Positions 37,763-51,500 of a DNA stretch of 64,000 nucleotides are shown one piece after another. The notes beneath the pieces are model-generated. The model was not told the DNA's origin. It saw only the letters and a list, made by a program, of their open reading frames with translations, and ran no database searches. Positions within the stretch are counted from its first letter, which is position 1. Every line of letters starts with the position of its first letter. Made by a program: the position numbers and the translations under genes. The stretch comes from Salminus brasiliensis (lineage: Eukaryota; Chordata; Actinopteri; Characiformes; Bryconidae): contig NC_132888.1 of assembly GCF_030463535.1 (NCBI RefSeq), forward strand, positions 9,934,081 to 9,998,080, written 5' to 3'.

Positions 37763-40700
37763 ACATACACACCTGTAAACACCAAGTGCTATGCCACCCA
37801 GCCTTTAAAACGGACACCTGACCTCAAAAAAGCATAAACAAGGTTTCCGACACCCCAGTAGTTGTATTCACCTGTGTTGCGTGGACCAGGCACCCTCCTG
37901 CGAGCCGGTGATGTGGACTGGGGCATTCCAATGCTGTCGAGGTCAGAGTCGTAGTCCAGCAGGTCACAGTAAGAGCGCGGTTTAACGTGTCGCCTGGGCT
38001 GCTTCCGTAAAGATGGGCTCTGGCTGTCACCTACAGACGTAGGTGTGGGCGAGGAGCGCCCTGCCCCCTCTGTCCCCTCACCCTCCTCGTTGCTGGAATG
38101 GCCAGCACTAATCGATGAGCGCCGCCTCTTCATGTGCCCTAAAATAATAATAATAATTAAAAAATTCAGAGGCTAGAAAAAAAAAAAACAGACCCTAAAC
38201 ATCCCACAAGTGCCCCAGAATGTCTGTGCAGTCAGAGAAATGGCTTACAGACTTCACAGCAAGGTAAGCACTTACCTTTGTAAAGTTTCCCACTTAGTCT
38301 CATGGCCTTCCTTTCTTCGATCTGATCACACCTTTTGAACCTAAGAAAAGAAAGGGAACGGTAATTTAACTTACTTTACTAGTGAAGGTGTTCCGAGTGA
38401 TGTTCATGTCATAGTCATGTGCCAAGGAAAAAAAAACAACTTAACTTTCAATGGTAGTCAATACAAAAATATGCTACTCTACAGTCCATTCATCATAAAA
38501 TTCTGACAACTGTCAGATTATTTTACATTTTACTTTATTTATATATTAGATTCATACATATTACAATATATCATGTTTTACTATTATTTATATATTACAT
38601 TATGTCAAGAAATGAAAATGCCAAAACTGTACACACACTGTTTATGTATTGATAGTCTTTTCCAACCTAGCTGAAATGATCCTTGTAGGACTACTGATTG
38701 CAAACTCTCCTGTGAATCTGATTACAGGCGTGCAGCGTTCAATGCTGCATGAATTTTATATCTTGTAGTGTTTCTAACTATAAACCTCTAGCAAGCCACT
38801 TACAGTTAAATTCATAAATAAATAAATAGACTCAAACGCTACAGCTTTCAGAAGCTTTGTCAGTGTGTGACAGATGCTGTGTGCAGGCAGAGCAGCTTGC
38901 TGCGCAGGGCAGATGTAAAGACAGTAAAAAGTGCATTGCACGTGATGCGGTGTGTTGTAGAAGCCTTTGGATTAAAAATGAGCTTCTCTTCCTTTTCTTT
39001 AAGTGCAGTCCACTTGTAATGTGTTAATTTTAACAAAAAACAAGAGCATGTAATTTCTGTTACTGCAAAGGCACTATTTACTTTGCCCCACTTTTGGCTC
39101 ATTTATTTGATCATTTTGATGAAATGTCCACATTCTTGCTCCAGCTGGAAAAGGCTGAACACCAGAACACCACTGCACACCAACAGCCCCGTGAGTGGCA
39201 GGATTTTCACAACGAACAAAATACTGTGGGTACATCATATGGCGTATGAATTATTTAAAGTACACACTTACCAAGCACTTTATTAGGAACACCTGTACAT
39301 TTACTCATTCGTGCTCAATTACCTCATTAGCCAATCGTTTGGCAGCAGTGTAACCCATAAAATCATGCGGATACAGATCAGCAGTTTCAGGTAATATTTA
39401 CATCAATCATCAGAATTAGGGAAGAAAAAAAAAAATATATATATATATAAGCTCAGCAAAGAGTGCTCAGACTATTCGAGCTGACAGAAAGGCTGCAGTA
39501 ACTGCAGATAACCACTCTGCACCACTGCAGTGAGCAGAACAGCAGCTCAGAATACACAACATGTCTAGCTTTGAGGCTGATAGGCTGCAACAGAAGACCA
39601 TCTTGGGATCCATGCAGCGTTTCTATTAAAATGCTTAGTATTATTGCCAATTGGTTTTTACCAGCCAGGGATCATTTCAGGACTGAATGGGTGTGTCAGC
39701 TTACCCAGAGTGTAATGTACACTGTATATTATTGTATGTAATAACATATTGCTCAAACACATTCAGAAAGTACTTACACGCAGCACTGTCGTTTGGTGTT
39801 GGGCCCACCGAACTTGGGCTTGTCCAAGCAGTTCATGCACTTGCCGCAGTCCTCTTCATGAAGACAGCCCTTACACTCGCCACACCTTCGAGAGCGGAGC
39901 CCAAACATACCAACTCTACTCACTCTGCGAAACTTAGGTGTTCTTTGGAGAACGGGGCTGTCCGGGTCAGAGTGTGACTCAATATCTGGAAATGTACATA
40001 AAATATAGAGTACGTTTGGAAAATGTATGCATGATAAATTGCATGCATGCATAAGATCGTGTGTATGGAGCATCTACTGTAGATCATAAGCTGCAGCATG
40101 CATGCATTCTCTATACATGAGCTGCTTTTGTGTGCTGTTACCTTTATCAGCAGGTAAGGGGGAGATGCCTGATCTTTCATGCAGGGGGAGGGCACTGAGT
40201 CTGGGGATGTCATCAGGGATCATGGCTCGGGGCTGCCCCAAAACCACAGCTGCAGCTCTACAAACATGCTTGATGCGTGGCCCACCTCTGCCTTCTCCTT
40301 CAGGAGGCTAGAAAAGTCAAGAACATTCACAAATGCATGGCATAAGTGCTTATAGTACTACATATGTATCAGGAAGACTCAGGAAGAACCAACAGGTTTA
40401 GTACAAGCTGGGTACCATCACAAAGGGACCGAATGCCAAAGGACCGCAGGGCGGCAGGTTAAGTGGTCTCTGACCACTAAGCATGGTTATTGTGCTCTTT
40501 GATCACGCCACTTCATCATAAGGCGCTCCACCCTTTCCCCTTCCCTGAAGGCATGGTTGTAAATGTTCTCAGAATATTGTTTCCTCTTTCTGATCAAAGT
40601 TCACTGCAAGATATTTGCTGCTCCAAATAAAAAATGATAGCACTGGTATATCAATTTAGACATTCGCGAGGTTTGACAATATTCAAGGCAGCGCTAAACA

Positions 40701-42434
40701 TACAGGACAATGTCTTGCGTCAGAGAATTTTGCTGCACGTCTAAGCGTAGTCCACTAGTCATCAATTCTTAAGCACAGGTTCTCAATCGCTACGCTTGTA
40801 CTATTAGCCTGAGCGCTCAGTGTGTGCAATGACTGTATGAATGATACACACACAATATGTCCAAATGTTTGTAGACACCCATTTCTACTGAATTCAGGTG
40901 GCACCCATTGCTGACACAGGCACAGCACATTCACACATTGTCTAGTCCCTGAGTAGAGTAGTTTTGCCAATAGAATACCTGAACCTACTGACACCATGTC
41001 TACTGCCAGGCAAGGGCTAGAGGGGTATAAAGCCCCCAGCAGTGAGCTGTGGCGCGGTGGAGCTGTGTTTTCTGGAATGATGGAGCACCAGATTAGTTGG
41101 GGAAATTGGGGACGAGGTGGGGTGGTGTTCCTTCAATATCCTAACTCCGCTCATTAATGCTAATCACAGAATGTAAAATTGTATGATACTATACAACTCA
41201 ATAATACTCACAGATGGATACAAATCACTCTGTATCGCTGGGTGACGTGTGTTCTACAAGCGCTGTCAAATTAAACACTGCACAGAATTTCCTATAGATA
41301 ATTAGATTAAATGTCAAGGCTACACCGGCTGATAACCCCAGGTAGAGCAATCCAAAAAAGCAGCAGAATCCAGTGTCAGCTGTTGCAGTGATGACTCTGT
41401 GCAGTGCAGCAGCATCGGGGAAACAAGCTCGTTTTAGTGGTACAAACAGGCTTGAAACCTCAGAGAAGGTAAATAAAAATAAATTAAAAAAAGAAAAGAC
41501 TCTCACCGATAAATGGCAGAGCCTAACAGCTCTTAGACTTAGTCTGCAACTTCAGTTCACAGGCATTTTAGAATTAAAAAAAAGATATAAGAACACAACC
41601 AATCCCTCTGTTTTACCTTTTTTTAAAGGAGAAGACATAACCAAATAATACATAATCGCTGCAGTCATGCAAAACCCTTGTATCTACATCTTTGCTGTTT
41701 TTTAACTATTTAAAACTGGCACTTGATATTTATATAATTTTCTGAATTTTATGGATGGACCAATAGAAATGTTCCAAAGTGGCTTGGAATACAGTCTTTT
41801 TACATTGTCTGATAAAAAGGCCTTTGGCCCCTTGGAAATAGCAACAACATGTCACTCATATAACTTCCTGTGTGTTGCAGGTTATATGTGTTAATTATAG
41901 GCAGAAAAAAAAACACCAAAGGCATTACCTGTTCTGAAGAGGCATCAGTCTTGTCAGTCTGATCAGTCCTGGTGGGGCTCGCATTCTGAAGGCACTCTTT
42001 TGGTTTTCTCCTCTCCCTCTTCGTAGCTGTAATTCCACCTTCTTTCAGGAGCTGTAAAGCCAAAGCATTAGCACAAAAACATAAATCAGTCCCACAGACC
42101 TTCAGGTATTGCATTTCAATGACGCTTCTCAGGTCTAAAATGACTGGACTAAACATTAGAAGAAATGCCCCCCCTCCAAAAAAAAAAAAAACCCAAACAA
42201 AAACAAAACAAAAACAGATTTATATACTCTAAAACTGCCATTACATTACTACCAGCCATGCCCTTCTTTCTGTACAGTTTTAGACTGAGAGACAGTGGCC
42301 CACTTGTTTGTGTACATCATCTAGAGCTAGACCATCAATTAGTCCTGAAGAGCTAGTGCACAGCAGGGTTTGACCATTCCCTCCCTTGTTTACAAAAACA
42401 CTTCATCTGTTGCTATTTATATATAAAATGAAGC

Positions 42435-42513
<79 letters not shown>

Positions 42514-45500
42514 ATATTTTATATATTATAAAATTATATTTTATATATTATATTTTATAATTTTTATATATATATATAATTTATTTATTTCAGTGTATTT
42601 GCAATACAACACTGGTATACTGAGTGGCATACAACCTCCATCACTACATCACTGTACCTACATACCCTCTTACCAGCACCACACATAACTTGTCAGTTAT
42701 AATTACATAATTGGTTAGCTTGGACATTACAACACACAGACTACAGTCAGTAATTCTATACCTATAGGATGCATCTGCACCTGTAGGCAGACCTCATATG
42801 GCTTCTTTGTCAAAGTGAACTAAACATCTAAAGACTCTCAACAAATTTTGTTCCAGTGTGAATCTTAAATGTGTTGCTTGTTTTATGTTAATCTGTCCAC
42901 ATACCAGCAAAGTAACACACAAGTTGTATAATTACCCCAAGTCTTACCCCTGATGACTTGAGCTGTTTCTGCTGATCTATCTTGATGAGCTGAACCTTGG
43001 CTTTCTTGAGGAGGTTGAGCATATGCTTGTTGGCGCCTGTGAGACGGGGGCGCTGTGTGGCACCTCTCTCCTCCGAGCCAACACAGTCACCACTGGTCTT
43101 CTTATCAAGCTTTTTTTCTAATTTCCGATCTTCCCCCCGAAGCATTTTCTCGATATCTAATGTGTGGAGAAGAAAACGTTTTTTATAATTACATGTGGAT
43201 AACAGCAGTGTAATAGTCCACAAAATTCACAATTCCTTTTCACATGATTCAGTGGTATTTAGATTTTTTTAACCATAACATTAGCACCAAAGCAAAAAAA
43301 AACAAAAAACAAAACAACATTGATTATAGTCATCTACAGTGGCATCTGACAAAATGTGGGTCAGTTCTTGAAGGGAGGGAAAATGGGCTCGCGTAAGAAT
43401 CTGAGCCACTGTGACATGGACCAAATTGTGCTGACTAGACGACTGAGTCAGAGCATCTCCTAAACATCAGGCAGGTCTTGTTGGGTCAGCATCTACCAAA
43501 AGCGGTTTAAGAAAGGACAACCAGTAAACCAGCAAAAGGGTCATGAGCACCTAAGGCTCACAGATGTGATTCCTGGAGGGCCCACCTCACAACTTAGAGG
43601 ACAACAGGATCTGCTGCTAACATCTTGGTTCCAGATACCACAGGACACCTTCAGAGGCCTTGTGGAGTCCATGCCTTGAATACTCAGATCTGTTGGGGCA
43701 GCACTACTTGATTTTAGGTAGGTGGTGCTAATGTTATGGATGATTGGTGTGCACAATACACTTTGAGACTTCAGAATGGTACACTGATCTGAATTACTAG
43801 ACACAAACTAATATGTTAGCCCAAAGCTAACACATACGGCAAGAGCTAAAACACTAGCCGCGACACAACAGTTCAGTCCAACATTTTCACAGACATGGCA
43901 GTGCAGTCTATGTTGTAAAGAGAATACAAATCCAGTCTATGTGCTGCTCAGTATGAAGTGTCATCCATCAGAAATTCACAAATGAAAGGTTCATGTGTTC
44001 CTATATTACAGAAAATAACATGACAATATTTCATTACCTCAGTGTTACAGGCAGGGATACTGCTAATGATAATGTTTACTAAGCAAACCTGATCAAAACT
44101 GATCAACACAATCGTCATGCAAAACTCGGCAAATCCACACAGACACACTTCATTGGCTAATCCACCTTAAGTTAGCGAATTAAAGAAGCTGTATGCAATC
44201 TTAATACACTTTCTGTAAAATTCAGCATATGTTTCCTCCAGGTTCACTAGCCTTCCAGTGTGTTTTTTGAACTTGGTGGTGGTTGTACTCAGCACTGGCT
44301 GAGACAGATAAACACTTTTCCAGCCAATCAGCAGCAGGAGATATGAAGGGAGATATGGATTTGTTTTGCTGTTGAGATCAAAGATCAATTTGATATTCAT
44401 CATATCAAAATATCAGTTTCCAGAATCACAGACTGTGCCTTTAAAGTAAAACCTCTAGCTTTAACTTGATATATGAAACATCACAAATACCCTGTCGTTC
44501 ACATAGAGCTACACCCTTCCATATAGCAACATTGTGTAGCACCTTAAAACAACAGCTTCAAAATCATGTTGATGGTCCACTGACTTGCATTAGGGAGAAC
44601 AACGCTTCTATCCTTACTATGCCAGGCTCAGCAACGCTCCCGTGCACTGCATAACGCTGTGCAACCAGAGTCATATTTATGTAAAATCCTGTAGTATTGC
44701 TCCACCATCTCCGTCCACATGCTTCTTTCACTTTCAGTGACGGTTCTGTATCTCTCAGCTTGTCCACAAAGGCATAAAGCATGTCCTTTACGGGTGGCTC
44801 AACGTGCAAATTACACTTTCCCATTGTAGGGGTGCCCACGAGCAAGAAATACCAGCTCTCGCATGACACTGAAGCAAAAACGGATCAGTGGTTACTTTTA
44901 ATGATCCTGCTTTCAGGCTAAATCACAGGGGACAGATTGTACTACTCAGACTGGGTACGTTTAACATGGGGACGTGGGGTATTGTACATATTATCAGTGT
45001 ATAAGAATCTCTGTGATTTCAGTCCTGCCAAAAAACTGTCCTGTCAGTCATTTTCCTGGCTGTATGCTCCCACGTCACTAAAGCATCCAGCACCTTTCAT
45101 CTGCTATAAAAACAAAGCATGGAAAGAACCAAACTGCCATGTCTGTAAATGTCCAGTTATATCGTGTTAGGAGACACTCCTAGCCTAGTGATTTAAGAGT
45201 ATGTGGGTGAGCAGCACTGCAATAGGATTTTATTTACTGGCATATACTTTTATAACTCCAGGCTGTAGTCCATCTGTTTCTCTGCATACTCTGTTAGCAT
45301 CGTTTCACCCTGTTCTTTAATGGGCACGACCACCACAGGACTGACCACCACAGAGCAGGTTTTATTTGGGAGGTGGTCATTCTCAGCACTGCAGTGACAC
45401 TGAAATAGTGGTGGTGTGTTCAAAGTGTGTGTCGGGCTGGTACGAGTGGATCAGACACAACAGTGCTGCTGGAGTGTTTAAACACCTCAGGGTCACTGCT

Positions 45501-48500
45501 GGACTGAGAACAGGCCACCAACCAGAAATATCCAGCGTCCTGTGACCACTGATGAAGGACTAGACGATGACCAAGACAAACTGTGCAGCAACAGATGAGC
45601 TTCTGTCTCTGACTTTAAAACTACAAGGTGGACCAACTGGGTAGAAGTGTAATAACAGTGGACAGTAAGTGGACAGACATGGTGTTTAAAAACTCCAGCA
45701 GCACTGCTGTGTCTAATCCACTTGTATCAGCGCTACACACAGTACTAACACACCACCAACCAAATAACAGCTGCTCCGTGGTGGTCCTGTGGGATCCTGA
45801 CCATTGAAGAACAGGGTGAAAGCACTGTAATAAAGTATGCAGAGAAACAGATGGACTACAGTCTGGAATTACAGAACTACACAGAGCTACATAGGTCACA
45901 CACCTATATGGTCAGTGGAAGTTGATATAATGGACAATGAGCTGATATTAATATTAAGGCTGATCAGTGCAGGCTACTACCATCATCGCTCTTCCAATGA
46001 GATGCAGCTGAAGATACAGGAAAATAAAGAATGAGAAGCTGAATAGAAGAGCAAACGTGTATCTGAGAAGCTTACCCATGCATTTGTTGGGAAGAGAAAT
46101 GTCTGTGTGGATGGAGAACTCATCTGGCATCTCCTCCCCCTGCTCCTCCTGTTGCTGTGCCAGTAGCTTGGAGCTGAGAGCGTGCATGCAGATGGACACT
46201 TTTCGAACAACTCCAGGGGTGTCCAGATCCTCGATCTTCAGTTTAGCTTTCTCCCTCTCAATGTCAGAAAGAGACTGAATCAAGTCGGCGTCCTCCTCCA
46301 GCTCTCCCGTTTGCACTTCAGTAGGATGTGATTCCTTCCCCGTTTCTCCCGTTGCGACCTTTTTCTGACTCTTACTAGTAAGGCCAAAGCTTAGTTTATC
46401 CGTCAGTTTCTTATCCAGCTTCGGGTTTGACGGCTGCTTCTTAACACTCTTTTTCTTCTTCTGAGAAGAATCGATCAATGAATCGAATGAGAAATCTTTG
46501 GCAGACAGCAAGGCCTCATACTCCTTTTCAATGTCCTGGTTGAAGTTGTACACCTCACCTCCCACAGGCTCCAACACCTGCCAGTTGAAACTGGGGTCTC
46601 GGAGAAGTGACGGTCTCTTGCCAGGGAACGTTTCTCCACCTAAGCTCTCTACGTCTAGAGAATCTACTGGCTCTGCCTTGGATTCTTCAGCAGAAGACAA
46701 ATCCAGATCCAGCTGAGCTTCAGGCAGGAGGAGATCTTCCTCATCCTGTGGCTGAGGGGACTCTGCCTCACTTCTCTCACCACTCTCTCGTTTCTTTGCC
46801 TTCTGCAGCCCTCCCAGCAGGTGGCCTTTCTTCTGCCTCCGTGGCAGATCAGACATGTCCGAGTCATCCATGAACCTCTTCGGCGTTTTGATCACTCGTG
46901 AGGAACGGGCACTAACTACAGGCATTATGAAATGCTTGATGTTTTTAACAAATTTGGTTTTACCTGGCTGAACATCAGCAGGATCAAGATCTGCCTTTTC
47001 ATTCACAGGTTCCTTCTCTTCTTCATCAGCATTAGGCACCTCAGGGTCCTTTTCCGCTTGCCGGGCGGAATCCTCCTCCTCTTCCTCCTCCTCATTTCTT
47101 ATGCTTTCAAGAGACTGAGGAAGACTCTGGGAAACCTGTTGCTTTTTGTACTTTGTCTTCAGAATGCCAACCAGTTTTGGTCCTGCTGGCTCAGAGGCAC
47201 CTGTTGGTGAGCAAGCTTCGCCCCCTGTTCTGCTTTCAGTTACGGGTTTTAGTGGCAGCTTTTGTTTGCGAGGTCTAAACCTCTGTCCTATCAAGGCTCT
47301 GCGCCTCTTTCTGATTTGCTTGAATGGTTTCTTGACCGGACGAGGAGGCGGTGCTTCTTCTGTGACTGGAGGCTCCAAAACCAAAACTTCAGCTTCCTTC
47401 GTCAATAGTGTGTCCTCTGGCTTGACGTCCGGCTGCGTTTCTGCTACAGGATGAGGTTGAGGGTGAAGTGCGGCACTATCAGTGATCGTGGGTTCAGTAG
47501 CTTCAGCCAAAGGTGCTTCACAAGACAGATGACCCTCTGGAGCAGGTAATGCCTGTGGTGGTTTTCTTGAAAACGATCTCCTGATTTTTGAGAGACCAGC
47601 CAGACCAGAGTACTTCCTTGGTTTCGTTTGGTCACACGACTTTGGCAGTCCCTCTGCTGTAGGTTCGGATTCAGCGACTTCAGTGGTTTCTGGTTCAGCA
47701 GTCATTTCAGGATCAGGATTCACATCAGAAGCAGACGCTTTGGGTTTTTGCTTACGTACTGACCAAGGTTTATGCTTACGCTTCTTCTTAGCTGTGATTT
47801 GGCTCAGTTTGGGCTTAAACTTAGGCTTCACTTTGGGTGTTGGAAGGGCAGTAGTTTCCACCTGGTTCTCCGGTGCTTCTGCCGAAGAATGACTCTCATC
47901 AGCTTCAGCAGAGGGCTCTTTAATGTCAGGCGTAGCTGTGACCTCCTGGATTGAAGATGGTTGCTTTAAATGGTTGTGTTTTCTCGGTGAGGTTACAACT
48001 TTTACCTGATTTGGAGAAATTATATCTGCACTAATTACGTCCGAATCAGTCTGCGCAGTCTGCTTAGGATCTGACCCAACGTCAAGCTCCTCTTCAATTT
48101 TTCTAGGGGTCTCCCCATCTTCCTCAGCGCCGTCTGCATTTTGTAGGGTTTTGGGAATGTCCTGAACAGTGGGTTTCTCACTTTCTGCTGGCGGTGGAGT
48201 GTCCTGAATATCTGAAGTTTCCGCAGCATCAGATGCACATTTTGGCTCTGTGGAAACATGTACCCCCTCTGCACATTCAGAGGGAAGGTCTGTCTCTTTG
48301 CTAAGGCTCTCTGGTGCTTTGCTTAGATTTTCCTGGGTTTGTGGGTTTATTGTCTTGCTTTTGCACTTTACCAGCGTTAGGGTCCAAATAAATTTACTGC
48401 GTTTCTTCCGTGACCTGGCTTTCGGGTTCCGTATTCTCGTCAGTTTTAATCCCGGGATTCCCACAAACTCTTTCTCTATGGACTGCATCTCTGTAGAGTC

Positions 48501-51500
48501 ACCTGCTGGCTGCTCAGACAAAAGATTGTGGTTCTCTCTAACCTTTTCTGAGACTTTATCTTTGCGGTGTCTTTTCTTTTTTTTCCCCTTTTTCTTCTTG
48601 AAAGGTGGTATAGACTCCCCAATTGTTGACACTTCTAATAACGACTCTGCCAACTTCCCTTCAGTGGTTTTATCTCCCACTTCTTGAGCATGAGTAGATT
48701 CTGTTCGGTGGCGTCTCCGAATCACAAGCTTTTTCACTTCAGCACTTTCTTTTGAGGCACTGCTTGTTGGTTCTGACTTCTGTTCGTCATTTTTGGGCTC
48801 TACGGGGTCACTGCCTGGCGCGGGTTGAGATTTGCGGGCAGATTTCCTCAATTTCTCCTTGTTGTTTTGGTCACCAAACTCTGTTTCAGGTAATTTCTGA
48901 GGAATGGGTTCTGCTTTTTTGTCAGCAGACCTCCCTCGTCTCCTTGTATTAACCTGTTCCGTCACTTCACCAGAAGCTCCATCTGTTGCTTGTGTAACTC
49001 CTTTTAATTTTACATGTGCACACGAGTCTACAGCACCTTGTGTTTCTTTAGCTTCAGATGGGACTTTGAGTCCTTTTGGTTTTCTTTCGGACTTCTGGTG
49101 CGATGCAGTATCCACCTTCACTCTCTTTTTAGTCACCAGCTTGATAGTGATCCGTGGAGTTAACGGTTCTTCTTTCAGAGAGTCTCTTCCTCGTCTGGGC
49201 TTCAAGGGCTTCTCTGAGCCAGGACCACCGTCTTCAATTGACACAGCATTACTATGTAGTTCCAGTGTAGATCCTGAATCACCGTGAAGTGTTTGCCCAT
49301 TCTCCACATGTGTGGCTGCTGCTGGAGATGGTCTCTGACGTACCCTTTTTGTTGGTTTTGTTGATGCTCTATTTCCTGCAACATTATTTAAAAGAGAGAA
49401 GCCTCAATCATGACCTGCACTTTTTTTTAAATGAGCCAAATACAATATCAAAGTAGTCATTTTTATCCTTTACTTCACTACAAAATACTTTCTAATTAAA
49501 TGCTAAGCATAACAGAGGTCGCCAAGTTCACATTTTTGCTGATAGAGATCAATATCACCAGCTACTGACCAGTTAAAACAACATGAAAGAACTTCCTCAT
49601 TAGAACAACACTGTAATCTAGATGTTTTCCCCCCTCACTTACGTTTGGGAGGATTCCGCCTCGACTGTTCAGGAACACCGCTGCTTTCCTTTTCAGCTTC
49701 AAAGCCTCTGAATTCAGCTCCCTGAAATTTATACAAACAGGACAGGTTTTATTTAACATGTAGAATAAATAACATGGATTTTATTAAAAGTATTATACCT
49801 TACAGCAGGGCTGGACACTATTATATTACATTGTCACAATGCAACATTATATGCTTTTGTGAATTTATCATAGATATACTTTTATAATATTATTATTACT
49901 ACCATTAACTTTCATTATTTTTCACCATGCTCTACTATGATTAGATTAGTTATATTCTATTATGTACCTGTATTCTAACAGTTTGGTACAGTGACTTTTT
50001 AATCAATCATTTATTAGCAGTTTTGATTACAGGAGGATAGATGGCTCCCCCCTTGCAAGTCTTGGTTCCTCCCAAGGTTTCTTTCTGCAGCTCTGAAGAC
50101 GTTTTCTCCTGCCACTGTCCCCTTTGGCTGCTGGCTGGAGTCTTAATGTTTTCACATTTAATGATTTGTGTTTTACATTTATGTTTTAAGTGGGTAGATA
50201 TGAAATGCACCATTCACAGAAACAACTGTTCACTCTGGTGGTGATAGGAACCAGATCTCAAACATCTAGTGCCTCCAAAAAGACAAAAACGTTCTTTAGA
50301 ATTTTTTTTTTTTTTAATTCTCTCTCTGGGCATCATCGACATAAATGTACCAAATTTTTGGCCTAAAATCTTTTTTTTTTATTTTTTTTATATAAATGCA
50401 GACATATGCAGGTGATCTTGATCATTTTGGATTGCAAATATAATGTCTATATTTCATCACTGTGCAGAAATTCAAGTTACAATGCACCATTTCTACAATT
50501 CTTGTAATACAAAAGAATTACAGGAATTTTCACCAGGAATTAATGATCCAACATGAGACGATATTAATAGTACACTCAGTGTGTGCCCAAAAATGGAGTG
50601 ACATCTGGTAGATCTTATGTAAAAACAGGACTGTGTAAATTTTTTTCTTTTGTATCTAGCTGCAAAAGGTTGTAGGATTGAATTAAATTCACCCCACATG
50701 AAACTGCACATCCTTTCATGTGATTATTGCGCATACCTACACTGCAAAAATGACACTGAAGCAATATTTTGTGCAGCCCTACGTCAAGCTACTCTGAATA
50801 ACTGTTTACATCTTGCCAATTTAACTGAACAGAAACACTGAAGGTCACTGGAACACCCCTTTAAGTTTAAGCACACTGTAATAGTCAGTTTTGCTGATAT
50901 TCATGTAGAGTAAGGCTCTGAACAGTCTATTCAAATCTGCATTAGGAAAATCAGCAATAATTATGCAGAGTGTGCTTCAAGTCTCTGACTTGATATTCGG
51001 ATTCTCTGAATGCAGAGTTTCACATCATGAATGCAGGACCTCCCCTTTATACATGCTTTGGCCTGGTAGACCACCAGTAACACGTTCTGTGTCAGATACA
51101 TTTATGTTGCATGCATAAGTCTACATGAAACCCTATGGCATTCTAACATAATGCTGGACACAGATAGATATTGAATACATATCTTTATAAAAATAAATTG
51201 CACTTTAAAAACTTTAAAAACCTAAAAAAAACAACAAAAAAAAAAAAACACTTTACCAGGCATGCATTAAACATAATAAAAATATATAAATACATTTTAT
51301 ACAAACATTTGGACTGCCGATTACCCAACCCCTCACCACCATCACACGCGATGCCCCCGACACCAGTGAGGGTGGACTAGCACACACCCCCTCTAATGCG
51401 TGCACAGTCAAGCCGCTTATTTTTCGTACTGCCGCCGATGCAACACCGCCGGAAACCAACACGCTCCAACACATCAGTCTGCAGACGCCAGCGACGGCCA

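Noticed and set aside
45954-46075. C-terminal hydrophobic tail after exon 3 ([16 protein letters not shown]) as a membrane anchor
   Set aside because: It is read-through of intron 3 past a good GTAAGC donor; the exon-phase series continues correctly into exon 4.
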